Assembly (NCBI RefSeq): GCF_932274485.2
Contig: NC_065880.2
Span: forward strand, 3,945,695-4,009,694
Source of the DNA: Patella vulgata
Taxonomy: Eukaryota > Mollusca > Gastropoda > Patellidae
Direction: 5' to 3'
Length of the DNA stretch: 64,000 nucleotides
Shown: positions 1-12,549 of the stretch, in pieces
How positions within the stretch are numbered: position 1 is the stretch's first letter
Layout of the letters: every line of letters starts with the position of its first letter
The notes under the pieces: generated by a model
What the model saw: the letters and a program-made list of their open reading frames with translations, nothing else
Databases searched by the model: none
Told to the model about the DNA's origin: nothing
Translations under genes and position numbers: made by a program

Positions 1-1485
1 AAGGTGATATATGCATATATGCAGCATAGATAATTAAAACTTCTATTCAAGTTAAACCAACTGTATCTATTTATGTCTTACGTCGAGCTGAATACATTTT
101 ATGATTTATTGTCATTAAAACATCTATTGGTGGTTAACAGTGTGTAACTAAAAACTAAAATTGGATCTTATTATTGCCAATGATATAATGTACCTTGAAT
201 TTTTTATCACGAAGTCTATCGCATCCAGATATTTAAAGCGCGTTTACAATATATTCATTTTTTTGTATCGTAAAATTCATCTTCATTTGACGAACTACAC
301 CCAAACTACAGTCAGTGTAAACACGGTTTGGAGACTGTATCTGAACTACAGGGTACATCGAACTACAGTGTACATCATGCTTAAGAGACACTATCTAATA
401 TCCAACAGGAAAAATGACGATTAATTTAATATCCGCCAATTGGTGTTGCTGCTATTTTGTATTTTCAAAATTTATCTTCAAATTCAGAGACATCGAAAAC
501 CATATAAAAGACATTGCAAAAGTCATATCTTATGTATCTTAAGAGATGCCCTTTTAGTCTACCAAATTTATGTTTTTTTTGTTAAATTGCCTTATACATG
601 TATTACCAAATTCGGTAGCCCTTTTAAAAGAAATGCCCGGCACCACATGGAAAATACATTTCTTTAATTGATGTTTGTCAAATTCGATTTCCGCACATTT
701 CGCGTACATAACCACGATATAATGGTCGAACATTACGTACATCAGATAAACTATTTTTAAAGCCCAAAACTGTTCAACTAGTCTCTTTTAGTTATCAAGC
801 ACCTGTTTTATGGGATAATCTACCATTTAGTTTAAGATGTTGTACATCTCTATATTCTTTTAAAAAACAACTTAAATCACATTTATTTAATGAGGCTTTT
901 AACTCATTAATTGTTAACATGTCCATAATCTTGTTGTTTATTTATGATTACATTGTCACTTTGTAAAGTGCCCCTGAACATGTTTTATGAAAGGGCGCAC
1001 TATAAATATGCTGTAATAATAATAATAATAATAATAATATTACCAAATTTGGCGGTCATTAAGAAAGAAACGCCCGGCACCATATAACAAATACTTCTTT
1101 TTTTTAATTTGACGTTTGTCAAATTCGATTTTTCGGCACATTTCGCTTTCATAACCACTCTGTGTTTGAGGAATTTAAAAAGAAATCATTTATAATCCAA
1201 CGAGTAAATAGTAAAACACACTGATTACGAGATATCGATCTCAGAAAATTCCCCGATTTTGGGTATGATTTTGTTTGATATATTTATCACTGAACCAAAC
1301 TGCATTGGTTTCTTTTGCATTTTTTTTTAGGGTAAAACGTTATATTATCCCTCAACGTCTAATACTGCAAGAAAAAAACAAATTTTGGTATGTAAACCTG
1401 TATGAAGCCATGACGTCATAGCTTTTATGGCGTCATAATTGGGACCCAAAATGGCGCCTGGAAATGAGTTGTCGTAACTTTCCCA
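1..1485. repeat. Left arm of long inverted repeat
   Basis: The reverse complement of 10885-11830 follows this segment in order over nearly its whole length. Matching blocks include the start (about 1-180), the stretch with TTTAAAGCGCGTT near 235, the block near 1045-1165 and the ATGACGTCAT / AAAATGGCGCC block near 1410-1455. The arm is longer than its partner because it holds an extra tandem stretch at about 290-395 and a LINE tail at 766-1036. It runs off the left edge. The arms are diverged, so the structure is old. No coding sequence was recognised. Confidence 0.75.
766..1036 (+). mobile_element. CR1/L2-type LINE 3' end, truncated
   Basis: Reading from about 775, the sequence encodes the usual C-terminus of CR1/L2 reverse transcriptases: FSYQAPVLWDNLPFSL followed by SLYSFKKQLKSHLF, then a stop. 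A short 3' UTR with GGGCGCACTATAAAT ends in an (AAT)n run. The same layout closes the complete LINE at 44.2 kb (ARTFSYQAAFHWNKLP, KTHLFRRY, GCGCTATATAAAT, (TTA)n). It is a 5'-truncated insertion in the left arm of the inverted repeat. Confidence 0.8.
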
Positions 1486-1489
1486 CAGT

Positions 1490-3090
1490 CTACTCACTCA
1501 TGTGCTCATCGTTGTATACCAACTATCGTTGAAAAAATCAATTTACGTCGATTTTTGAACATTTTAAAAGCCGTAGTTCGATTCGGCGCCCAAGAAAAGA
1601 TATAAATATTCACCAAAAACATGGCAATCAATCAAGTTGAAGCGTTTTGGCGTAAAACATCTGTTTAGGCGAGATGACGTGTTTTTGGTGTACATGAGTA
1701 AGCAATAATGCTACCTGACTAAAATACCCCCCCCCCCTCTTGCATTCGCATGTAGTCATACATATGAGTCTCAAAATAATATAATATATTGTTAAATTAT
1801 GCTCTTTAACTCCCCCGCCCCCGCCGCCGCCCCCTGCTCAATGAGTTATTTTACTTTTATTCTGCCATCTAAATAACTCTATACCCATGACTGGTGTACC
1901 AAGTTAAATCCACATCAAAACCCCATTTGTCGATAAGTGTATTTATAATAATCACTTGAACATCCTTGGAGAATTATATCTATTTAGTGAATATTAATAC
2001 CAAAGAAAGAAAACAACTCTAAATTCTGAATATAAAGTCATCAAATTCTTTTACAGATCTTATTGTGGAAACCCAAAAGTTATATGTCACCATTGCCTTT
2101 TTAATCACATTTTTGTTTTTAATGTCAAATACCAAACCATCTCTAAAATTGTTTCATTATATAGAATGCAGTGTAATCCTAAACACTAAAGATTTGGCCT
2201 GAAAACTTGAAATAATATAGAGGGATCATCAATAATTAATAGTAACATTCGATAATTATAAAAATGTATTATTGTAGGATGAAATCAACCTTTATTTTTA
2301 AACATTTAGTGAACATTTCGAATGTTAATGCCTCTTTTATATAAAATGGTTTTATTAATTAATCAATTTTTGTTTTACAAATTTTTAATTTTCTCCATTT
2401 TGTTTGATTTTTATGCTATATTTATTTTATCTATCTATAATTATTTGCCTGTGCTTTATCTATTAGTTCCCATTCATATACTGTAGAAAATTTTGAATTC
2501 CTAATCTGTTAAAGGGACTATTTTTTCTTAAAAGTATTTCAATTTAGTGCATTATTAATGTCTTTAGTGCTTGGTTTGGTTGATATTAAATTTAGATATA
2601 TTTAAAATGTATGTTTTGGGACCATGGGGTAGGGATATTGTGAACATATATATTATATTCTCAGTTCTTTTTAAGGTTAATTGTAAAAAAAAATTAAATA
2701 GCTTTTTTTGATGGGTGGGGGGATATTGTTATTATTGAACACAATTTTATTAGTATTGAAATTAACTTTGTTGATTAATATTCCAAATGTCTCGGTGCTT
2801 TATTTTTCAATTTAAATAGCTACTTTTTATTTAATAATTGGGAATGGGGGGGTGGGGGTATTTTTTCATTGTGTAACACAATTTTATTAGTATTGGAATT
2901 AACTTTGTTTATTAACCTTCGAGATGTCTGTATTGGTATTAATTAGGCATTAATTTATTTTTTCATATCATTTATTGAATAAATAATAATTTAACAAACA
3001 AAATTATTATGTCATTTATCAATAATTACAGTTTAAACAGAACGAATGGAAGGGGTTGCATTCGAAAGGTTGCTATACTGGATATAAATT
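1490..3090. other. Gene-free AT-rich interval
   Basis: No ORF, splice-bounded exon or recognised repeat was found. There are poly-C and poly-G runs (about 1728 and 2846) and two similar patches near 2700-2790 and 2815-2930 that share ATTTAAATAGCT and ACACAATTTTATTAGTATT, suggesting a small old duplication. Confidence 0.5.
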
Positions 3091-3142
3091 GGTAAAATAC
3101 AACACAAGTTTTTGTTATACACAAGTTTGTACGAAACAACAC

Positions 3143-3326
3143 GAGTTTCAGAAATTTCAACACAAGTTTCAGAAATTTCAACACAAACAAGTTTCAGAAA
3201 TTTCAACACAAACAAGTTTCAGAAATTTCAACACAAACAAGTTTCAGAAATTTCAACAGAAATTTCAACACAAACAAGTTTCAGAAATTTCAACACAAAC
3301 AAGTTTCAGAAATTTCAACACAAATA
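3143..3326. repeat. 25-bp minisatellite (seven units)
   Basis: Units of GTTTCAGAAATTTCAACA plus ACAAACAA recur about seven times with a 25-bp period. One unit carries a short internal duplication. ORFs across it only translate the repeat. Confidence 0.9.
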
Positions 3327-3490
3327 ATGTGTAGATTTTCACACAAGTTTTGTGTTGTTTCAACATTTAACACAAGTTTTGTGTTGTTTCAACATTTAAC
3401 ACAAGATTGTGTTGTTAAATAGAGACACCTAACTTGTGTTGAAAATAACACAAGTTTGTGTTGTTTCAACACAAGTTTTTGTTCAGTGTA
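3327..3490. repeat. Palindrome-rich AACACAA/TTGTGTT repeat
   Basis: The words AACACAAGTTTTGTGTT and ACACAAGTTTGTGTTG recur; each is nearly its own reverse complement, so the block can form a chain of small hairpins. It directly follows the 25-bp minisatellite, which shares the CAACACAA word, and ends near TTCAGTGTAG. A MITE terminus that fed the array is possible but unproven. Confidence 0.6.
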
Positions 3491-3494
3491 GAGT

Positions 3495-4450
3495 GACTCT
3501 CGACAAAATGCATTAATCCATAGTCAATCCAGTACAAATTCGTGGTATTCAATTAAAAGTAAAGTAAAGTGTTATTAGATTTCGGGCACTTTACTTTGCC
3601 AACCAAATGAAATATTAATTTTTATTTTAACTTTACCCGTCTGCCAGGCAAAATAAGATTGCCCAAAAGTTAAGGGGCAGCCCACCCGGTTCCACCCGCC
3701 TGGATAATATGCCTATGGTTGCAAGGGTCAGGATTAGTTAACTGAACAGTCGATTTTTATTTAAACCCAATCTCACTTCCGTTGTGTCTATGACGGATTA
3801 GGTAATTTTTTAAAAAAAACGACGGGATAGAGTTTTTCTCACACTCTTTCCATGTGTCCCTTATCTATCAAATAATTCACTGCTATCAATTATGACAAGA
3901 TGAAACAACCGGTTCCCATGCAAAATACGCCCACATTTTCCAAGAAATTTATGGGGAAGAAGTAATATCAATAGGACTCATTCTCTCATTCAAGATCATT
4001 TGATCCTTGACATATTTGTTAAGCTTCATAGCCCTTCTGGAGGGCCTAAAGATTCATACATATTTTAAATCTTGCGTGAACGCAGGGGCTATAGCTCTAG
4101 AATGTGAGGTCTGCTGATGTCGAGGTCGAAATCATCCAATAACATTTGATCCTTAAAGGGCCAACCCCGATAATTTTTTGGAGAATAAAACTGTTTAATT
4201 TTGTGTTAAAATCCCTTAAAATCATTTAACTACGGGCCGAGCATTTAACTCAATATTTGTGATACGTTTTCAAACAACTTAAACCCGTCAGTCTTCATTT
4301 GGAAATGGAGACCGGTGTACTAGACTTGTATCAAAAATAATGTGTAGGTGATATTTACCTTTCATTATCAAGTACAGCACATCATTCATTTATTCATTCA
4401 TTCATTCACTACCATGTGCAATAATATCAATTACTTATCATATCATTATA
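3495..4450. other. Gene-free interval
   Basis: No gene or exon was recognised. There is a short ATTC microsatellite near 4384-4412. The words ACTTTACCCGTCTGC near 3630 recur near 12950, so some of this is dispersed repeat. Confidence 0.45.
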
Positions 4451-4454
4451 ATAT

Positions 4455-4725
4455 AAAAAATTCAATTTAGAACGAATGCCATTGTTAAATATTGTAGATA
4501 AAATAGAATGTCACGATAAAAGTTCCTGGAGGGAAAATGATAAGAGAATAGGAAATGCTATACGAGAATACATAGATTTAAGAGATTGTTCACCATCTGA
4601 ATATATAAATTAAATGAAATAATTAATCAACCCTGTAATAATTTAGAACTTGTATATATTTATATGTATTTATTTTTGATATTTATTGTACCTCGTGTAC
4701 GAATAAAATTTATTTATTTATAGAC
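4455..4725 (+). mobile_element. Possible LINE 3' end
   Basis: One frame reads LPLLNIVDKIECHDKSSW, then RIGNAIREYIDLRDCSP and a stop, followed by a short AT-rich UTR ending GAATAAAATTTATTTATTTA. A short C-terminal frame with a polyadenylation-like signal and a simple A/T tail is what a 5'-truncated LINE leaves. I could not assign a clade, and chance is not excluded. Confidence 0.35.
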
Positions 4726-4734
4726 TTCTCAAGG

Positions 4735-5990
4735 AACGGGAATAGATTATCAGATCACGCAACGAAAACACTGACCCGAAATCTTAAAACGGTTACGTGT
4801 CTGGATAAGGAGTTTTGGCTTTCACGTTCAAACGACTCAATATTTTGAGCCATGGTAAATACACCATTCATCTATATTTTGGCGCTTAAATTTCATACGT
4901 TCTTCGACTTTTATTTTTGAGGCTCTGTTCATATCGGGATAGTCAATTTAACACATAGTTTAAGTTTTATCTCATGAATCGGACAATAACTGTAGTCTCG
5001 AGAAGGTCCACAAACTTCATTTATATTTCACATTTTGCGTAAAAGGCAGGACGCCAATACGCACCAAAATCAAACTCATCCAAGAGCTATAGTTATACTC
5101 GTTTTAAGTTCATCTAAATCGGATAAAACCTTTGACTTCTAGATGGTCCACAACCTTGGTATTACATGTTTTTATACTATTTGCGTAATGGAGAGTGGCC
5201 ATTTGACTGAAAGTTTCTGTCCGATTATGATGTAATAATGATTCATTTGAACAGTTTTGAAAATAAGATAACAATGGGGACCTCTAGAGGGTACACATGC
5301 TAAAAATGTGATTTTTCGAAAATTAGGGGTCATAATCCAGAAAGCTACGGTCCAATACGTGCCAATATCGAAAGGAACCCAGGCCTTTAGAATATATCGA
5401 AATTGGACGTAAATTCGAACCTTTGACCCACAACGTGGGTATTACATGCCTTTATGGGTAACGGCCATTTTCTCGGGCAGTTTCGTTCAGATTGTCACGA
5501 AATTTGAATTGAATCGTAATTATGGTGCCTCGGTGATATATTTGAACGGTTTTGAAATTCAAATAAAAAACTATGAGTTCTAGAGGGGTCCACAAGCTAA
5601 AAATGTCGAGATCTTTCGGCTATAAACATACATTGTCAGTTTACCTCTAGAGTGTCCACAACCTTGGAAATATTATGCATATATTTGTCAAGTTCCGCGT
5701 CGCAAGAAATTACCATCGAATGAGCATGCATGGTACGGGATTTATAAAAGAAATAAAATTTCATTTCATTACTGAGTAATTTCATTCGCCAAAAAGCGTC
5801 TCTAGATCCGCAGGAGCTTCCGGGGCCTAGGAAGCCCCTGGACCCTCTCCTAAAGTCGTGGGATGGTAGCCCCCTTCCCCTAATCAAGAATTGTTTCCGC
5901 CGGCCGTGGCAATATTTTGCCAATTGAATAATTGGTAGCGGAAATCTAGATATAAGGAATTGGATTTGGACGAAATACGTAGACACGCAT
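4735..5990. repeat. Degenerate repeats around a TCTAGA(G)GGTCCACAA word
   Basis: The word appears in varied form near 4997, 5133, 5280, 5577 and 5644, usually followed by AACCTTGG or AAGCTAAAAATG. Spacing is irregular (roughly 70-300 bp). This looks like a decayed tandem or dispersed array. No gene was found in it. Confidence 0.45.
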
Positions 5991-5999
5991 TGGGTTCTT

Positions 6000-7830
6000 T
6001 AGACGATCAATTCATGATGTAGTGGTTTCCTGAGTCTGGTTAGACTTTTACAGGAGTGGAGTTGAGAGAAAACATGTTAAGTTTAAATATCAAAATGTAG
6101 ACTATTGTTTACCTGATGTGATATAAAAACATATAGCAAAAAACTATTTTAGTTCCTGTTACATATTTGATTTCAGTATCGTGAGAAAACACCACGGTGA
6201 AGTCAATACGGATAGAGATACAACACTAGCCAGTCCACAGTCACACCAATCCCTTGATGACCAGGCCAAAACAAAGATATATGGCAGTGTTACAGGGTGA
6301 GCCAGCGTCCCACCCACTGGACCACCGTGGATCTTTAAAGTATTCACTAAATATCATGTGTTGTCAAAGATAATTCACAGAAAATTTGATTTCATACCTG
6401 TCGCATGTTGGATGTGGAACAGGTCGGTCACCTGCTTCTTTTTTTTTATACGATACAGATGTTTTAACTCCTGTACGCGTTGCGATCCATCAACTATTAC
6501 ACACTGATAGATTGCACTGATACTGACACAGATACGTATATCATTGTAAAAATCTATAGTCTAGATATATAGAGAAAATTTCACAATTTATTATAATAAA
6601 CTAACAAGACGTTTCTTTACCGTGAGCGAAGTGACGTGACAGGGCGAGATTATGGCCATCTGTCGCGATTTTATTTCGCTCCGCCCTCGCATATAGTAAA
6701 AGCGAGTAAGGAGGCGTTTAGACCTGTCATAGAAACAATGATAAAATCTCTGTATTCATGTTATTGGGATGTGAATGACTTTTATATTTCTATTTGATCA
6801 TCAGTCAATTTATATATAGCATGCTATAGATATATTGGTCAGGTAGGCATGCAATAACTATTAAAGATACATTCCCGCGTACAAACTGGGAGATTCGATG
6901 ATATATTTGGACTAAAAACATATTCAAACTAATTAATTTATCATAATTTTGCTTCAAATTCTTTTCAAAACATTGTAACTGACAAGGAATACCCCGCTAT
7001 AAAAATCGACCATGTTTGTGTGACGTGACTTACCTCTCTCGGTACCTTTAGCAACCCTTGCGAGATCGGAGGAGAATTCATTGCATACACAAGACGATGT
7101 TGTCTTTAATCGCTGACTGTTTATCTCAGAAAGTGTTGTACGTCTAAATCTTCATAAAGTTTATCAACATGTACATCAAGCGGTCAGTCTTCGCTGGCAA
7201 CCTTCGACGTCACCCGTGCAGACATTCCTAATCGTCGGGCTGTCGATTAGGGGAACCCTTACATTTTTGTCCTGTATACTCTCTATGAGTGTTTTTCAGG
7301 GAATCCAGTACGTTTCTAGTAAGATTGGATATCTCTACTTTCCATATATACCAAAATTGCCATACTTTTATTGGAAATAACCAGCCGATAAATACCTTTC
7401 TGGGAACCTATCTTTAATATATGCATGTTATAACTACATCCCGAATCGCCATTTCTAGATTAACATATGGTTAAATTTATTTCAATGGTTCGCTTTATCA
7501 GTATTATACCGGTTGCCAAATGTCAGTTTGGCGGCCATCTTAAAAAATGGCCGTCGTTTGTTTGTTTTTTTTATTTGAAATAGTGCGAGTCGGGGAAGCC
7601 TTCATAAATCGTCAAAAGTTTCACCTATGGATATGTAATATAGCTCAAAAGGTTCATAATATAATTCTGCATCTGCGGGTATATGATATATGTTGTTTAA
7701 TCAATACTATCAATTTTTTTTTTAAAAAAAAAGATTAATCTGAAAAATGCAACATTTTAGATTTTTTATTTTCATGTCAGTTCATAAGTTTACTAACAAA
7801 TCGTGTTCAGACCCACATAAGCCAAATTAT
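6000..7830. other. Gene-free interval
   Basis: Both strands were read for splice-bounded exons and TE protein similarity; nothing convincing was found. A slightly less AT-rich patch lies at about 6620-6720. Confidence 0.4.
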
Positions 7831-7837
7831 CTATACT

Positions 7838-8500
7838 GAGCGCGATGGAAAACGCATCACTTTTTTCCTAAATATTTTATTACTAGGTGGTTTTGTATGT
7901 ATAATATTATGCAATACTATGAACTATTGTTTCACACAATGCTCCCAAACGCAAAAAATATCGGCACTTGTACACAAAAAAAATTGCACGAGCTGCACAT
8001 GAAAAACCCAATATTCACGTGCAGCATTTTGTGTGAGCCATTTAAAAGCATGTTTTCAACTTAATGTGCAATACATGAACTGTGAAACGTCAATCTGTCG
8101 TAATTTGTTGTTGGACGTGTGAAGGAATCGAGCTAGAGATGCCTACTGAGCGCCATGGAAAACGCATCTCTTAGTTTTTCGTATAACAAAATGATCCTGT
8201 AAACATATCTTATTTATTTTGCTTCTTATTGTGAACAATATTCAAATGGGAACACATCAATAACAACACATTTGTACACTTATGGATGTTTAATCTATAA
8301 TCAACGGTACAAAGTCAGAGGGGTCAAAACCAAAAGTACGACACAGATGACAGTAGCGCATGTGTCCTCCACGGGCTCTTACGCACGCTGTGCAGCGACG
8401 TCGCATGGAATTTACCAATGTTTGAAAGAAGGCCTGGGGCACACTGTTCCATTCTTTGACAATAGCAGCTTCTAAAGCAGCAATGGTGTGCATCTGTGGT
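7838..8500 (-). mobile_element. Tc1-like transposon relic
   Basis: On the minus strand, within about 8340-8480, a frame reads LEAAIVKEWNSVPQAFFQTL, then VNSMRRRCTACVRARGGHMR, the typical C-terminus of Tc1/mariner transposases; compare SMPRRINACLANRGGFTRY in the better copy at 53.2 kb. Two direct copies of an end-like word, TACTGAGCGC.ATGGAAAACG, lie at 7838 and 8144. The DDE core is gone. A SINE B tail and CT run abut the upstream side at about 8505-8545. Confidence 0.7.
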
Positions 8501-8702
8501 TTCAATTTGTGTCGAGTGGAGTCTCTCTCTCTCTCTCTCTCTCTCAAATGCGTTACACCAAATTTGACAGTTGCAATTAGGTCATCATGTCATATAAATG
8601 CTGAATAGTGTCCTTATTGGTCAAGGCTATTGCATACATACATGGAAAAATGAACGAATACGTCAATACGGCATGATTAGTACAAAATTAATTAATTCCC
8701 AA

Positions 8703-9016
8703 TGAATTGAAATGAGGTTTGACGTCCTATTGTTCTGCTACGACTGGGCTAATGAAGACGGGCACACGAGGGAAATTTTGCCCGGGCGGCGGCGCTATAC
8801 GGCCTATTCTTGTATCGAATTTCAACTGCTAAGGGGTCTTTTACCTGCACGCCAATGGGTGGGCCTTTGAGTTTTAGTCGCACCCGAACGACTCAAGCGC
8901 TGTCTTTGTTAGGCCCTCCGTTCTGCACCATTTACAGGGGGAAACCACGCCTGAAAATACCGATGAACATTCTCGGCCGACAGTGTCTTACTCGCATAGC
9001 CACCGTGGGTCCCATG
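8703..9016 (-). mobile_element. SINE family A copy
   Basis: In the plus direction it runs from the 3' tail (GAATTGAAATGAG, GACGTCCTATTGTTCTGC, GGGCTAATGAAGACGGGCA) to the tRNA-like head. The central GATCTTTTACGTGCACGCCAATG block is recognisable but diverged. The copy is old, and the head is degraded at its right end. Confidence 0.8.
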
Positions 9017-9026
9017 GCGACAGGGA

Positions 9027-9212
9027 AATGAAGTGTGGTTTAACGTCCTACTGTTCTGCTTCGACTAGACTAATGAAGACGGACATACGCCGTACGGTGT
9101 ACTATGAATTTGGGTTTAATTTTATTTCAAAAATTCGCTTGCGCGTAGGGGTATTTTGCAGTGGGAGGAAACCGGAGGACCTGGAGAAAACCCACGAGGT
9201 TGGACAAGATGT
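9027..9212 (-). mobile_element. Fused SINE A and SINE B fragments
   Basis: Positions 9027-9105 are the 3'-tail part of SINE A (GGTTTAACGTCCTACTGTTC). From 9106 the sequence switches to the SINE B body in the same orientation (TTTAATTTTATTTCAAAAAT, then GTGGGAGGAAACCGGAGGAC). It breaks off at about 9212. This is either a chimeric retrotransposition product or one element inserted into another and then truncated. Confidence 0.7.
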
Positions 9213-9240
9213 AAGTGAACCGGGGCGGTCTGATGGTTCT

Positions 9241-9510
9241 GAAAACAAATTTACAAAATTAGAAATTATTTTACAAAATTAGAAATTATTTTACAAAATC
9301 AGAAATTATTTTACAAAATTAAAAATAAAAATTACAAATTAAAAATTAAAATTACAAAATTGAAAATTAAAATTACAAAATTGAAAATTATTGTACAAAA
9401 TTGAAAATTATTGTACAAAATTGAAAATTATTGTACAAAATCGAAAATTAAAAATAGAAATTCGAAATTACTTTTTTTCAAAATTAAAAATTGAAAATAA
9501 AAATAGGAAA
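9241..9510. repeat. AT-rich ~20-bp minisatellite
   Basis: Words of the form TTACAAAATTRAAAATTA repeat about a dozen times with drifting length. It starts directly after the SINE fragments. Confidence 0.85.
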
Positions 9511-9529
9511 AGAAATAAACAAAAATAGT

Positions 9530-10880
9530 TCGTATTTGAGCTTCCGTAAAGGACTAATCAAATACATGACGTAAATATGTAGGTATTGTGGTCAGAAGTC
9601 AGTTTACTGCCACTGGACATTATATTTACTAACTCTACATGCCAAGACTAAAATTGCCAATGTATGAAATCTGAGCTTTTGTATCTTTATTAATTTCTCA
9701 GTTGAAATGGAGTTTATCAGGACTAATATATTGTGAAATTTTATTTCGCCACAACAAAACGATATGTATAAGGGAGACCGGGGCACATTGAACATATGGG
9801 TACGTTGAACCACCATTGATATTTTAATACTAGGTAACCCAAGACTACACAGAAGTGAGATAACTTCTTTCTTAGACCTATTTCTCCGTCAATAAGCAGT
9901 AGCAGCATGCTTTCAATTATTTTTTAGGCAATGATTTTTTTTCAAAAGAGTGCTTAAGTGAAAATTCACTAACATAAATACATGTTAACTGCTTATCCTG
10001 GGAAATTCTTGTACTGCAACCAATTCATATGTCTAATCTTCAATCCAATTAAACAAGAGCTTGATCCATTTTGATTTTTTTTTTAAATTTTGATCATAAA
10101 ACTGTGATGTAGCAGATTGAATTGAACGTTTAACCACTGGTTCAATGTACCCAAGTGCATTATAGTCTAATTTGATAATTTGTAATGTCTTTGAAAATAA
10201 AAACAATAGATTTAGAATATCAGCTGGTCCAACAAGGCCTATCGTATTTAAGGAATTAGGCTAAAACGAACGATCAAAGCCTACCTGATTGCTTGTCAAG
10301 TGATTGGATTCGTGGATAGGCCTACATACATGTAGCACTAGTTTTCTTTGTGATGCAGGCATCAAGCTGGAAATAAATAATAAAAACAATACAACTCCAG
10401 CTGACTGGTGTTAGATGATTTATCAAAAGAAAAGTGCCAAAAGTAAACACGACTTTAAAATTGTAGCCTAGATCCAACACACAATGAATAGTGATGGTCT
10501 TAACACCCAACCCTGCGTGACGACCATATCTGAACTTAAAGTTATGGTGACCCAAAAAGTGAACAGTACAGGTAGACTACATTAGGCCTGTAGATACATT
10601 CCATCTTTTAAGTTTTATCAAGGCCAAGTCTAAGTGAGCCCACTCGGCATTAGGTCTAGGCCTATCATTCTGGCTAAAATAAATCGCGCATAAGACTTAT
10701 CCATACTCAATTATTGATTTAGTTTATTTTCTTAAAATTCTTTCGGTATTCGAAACAATAATAATTTTACTTACCATCCGTTCTCCATACTGTAGATCGA
10801 TGGTGCCATTTTCCACAACCAAAAATGCAAACCAAAAGTCCCGAAAGTTTCCGGGTAGAGAGGAGGTTGACACCAAAGCC
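9530..10880. other. Gene-free interval inside the long inverted repeat
   Basis: No coding sequence or known element was recognised on either strand. Confidence 0.4.
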
Positions 10881-10884
10881 CTGT

Positions 10885-11830
10885 ATTAGGGAAAGTTACG
10901 ACAACTCATTTACAGGCGCCATTTTGGGTCCCAACTAGGACGCCATAAAAACTATGACGTCATGGCGTCATATAGCTTTACTTAAAACGTTTTATGTTTG
11001 TCTTGGTATAACGTTTTACGAGTCCTAAACAAATTGCAAAAGAAACCAATACAGTTTGGTTCAATGATAAATATGTCAGACAAAATCATACTCAAAATCG
11101 GCCAAGGCAAAATAACACGATTAACAGAATTAAATTTGGCGTTCTTCAGGAATTATCGGAGAGCGATAACTTGTACTGAGTGTCTTTCAATGGTGGAAGG
11201 ATAAATAATTCTTTTTAAATTCCTCAAACACAGAGTGATTATGCAAGCGAAATGTGTCGAATAATCGAATTTGACAAATATCAATTTAAAAAATGTATTT
11301 GTCATTTGGTGGCGGGCATTTCTTTCAAAATGACTGCCAAATTTGGTAATATAATACCATTTTAAAAAAAAATGGAAAAAAAAAAGAAAAAAAAAAGAAA
11401 CAACATTAATTTGGTAATAAAAGGGCAGAGATAATCTAAAAAATTTAATTTCTAGAATTCCTGATGGTAGAAATTTAAAATGGCCGGAAAAATGAAATCC
11501 AAAATGGTGGTATTTTAATTAATCGTCATATCTTTCCGTTGGGTAATATGTGGTATATTAATCCCGAAATGAATATAATGTTAACGCGCTTTAAACATCT
11601 AGATGCAATAGACTTGGTGGTGAAAATTCTCGGTACATTGAAATGTTGGAAATAAAGATCCAATCATAGTTTTTAGTTATACTCTGTTAACCACCCATAG
11701 ATGTTTTAATGATAATAAATCATATGCTTTATTCAGCTCGGCACAAGACTGAACATAAATAGATGCAGTTCGTTTAACTTGAATGTAGATATTATATATC
11801 TATGTTGCATATATAGGACCTTTCGGTTGA
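10885..11830. repeat. Right arm of long inverted repeat
   Basis: This is the reverse-complement partner of the first 1.5 kb. Order is preserved: GGCGCCATTTTGGGTCC, then TTGCAAAAGAAACCAATACA, then CAAACACAGAGTGATTATGC, then AAAGCGCGTTAAC-type sequence, then GTTAACCACCCATAGATG, ending near GCATATATAGGACCTTT. It lacks the LINE tail and the duplicated block of the left arm, so it is closer to the ancestral arm. Confidence 0.75.
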
Positions 11831-11834
11831 ATCA

Positions 11835-12537
11835 TATCATAATAGTATCTTATTTAATAGTTTTACGTATTTGTCGACTTTAAGGTGTACTTGTTCTATT
11901 GTTCCATTTAGCCCATGAATTTTCTTGCTTCACTTGACTGAACAAAACATTTTGTAAGAATGTAGGCTTTTATAGATTGAACAAAAAGCTGATAAATGTT
12001 GAGATGTGTGGAACATGCTCGAGACGATTTGTAAAAAAACTCAGACACGATATATATTTGATACTAGTATGAGCATCAGAACAACATGATTATTTCATTG
12101 GAAATGGGGCGCAAATACCCAAAAGAGTCGGACAAACTCTAAACCAACCGTGTCTCCTTCACTGGGCCCCTTCAATGTCTGTCTACCTGTGGAATAACAT
12201 GTACATTAATTGTATCTGTTAAATTTGTGCGGTTTATATATTAGATTAATATTATTATTTACACATAACGTCTAACCCCAAACAAATTGCAAAAGCAACT
12301 AGAAAGTTTCCGAGAGCTCGATCTCGTATCACTTATGAAACATATGCTTGAAACACATGTCACACTAGACATCTTTTATTTAAATTACACTGATTTTAAG
12401 CTACGCTGATTTTAAATGTTTTATCCATTAGACAATTAAAGAAATTTCTGTTTTCGAAAAATTAATGATACAATTAATGATCGATGACCGAAAACTGACA
12501 CACTATTCAGAATGGCTCCACACCAAAAAGTCATGGA
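11835..12537. other. Gene-free interval
   Basis: No gene, exon or repeat family could be supported here. Confidence 0.4.
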
Positions 12538-12549
12538 CTCTCAGGCATT

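Noticed and set aside
3143-3326. CRISPR-like regular 25-bp repeats
   Set aside because: The units are head-to-tail without unique spacers, and the surroundings are eukaryotic; it is a minisatellite.
3056-3334. 92- and 71-codon ORFs rich in FQKFQHK/SEIST
   Set aside because: They translate the minisatellite in two frames; no independent coding signal.
1-11830. Virus-like giant element as explanation of the long inverted repeat
   Set aside because: No capsid, polymerase, integrase or other diagnostic gene was seen inside; the inverted repeat alone does not support it.
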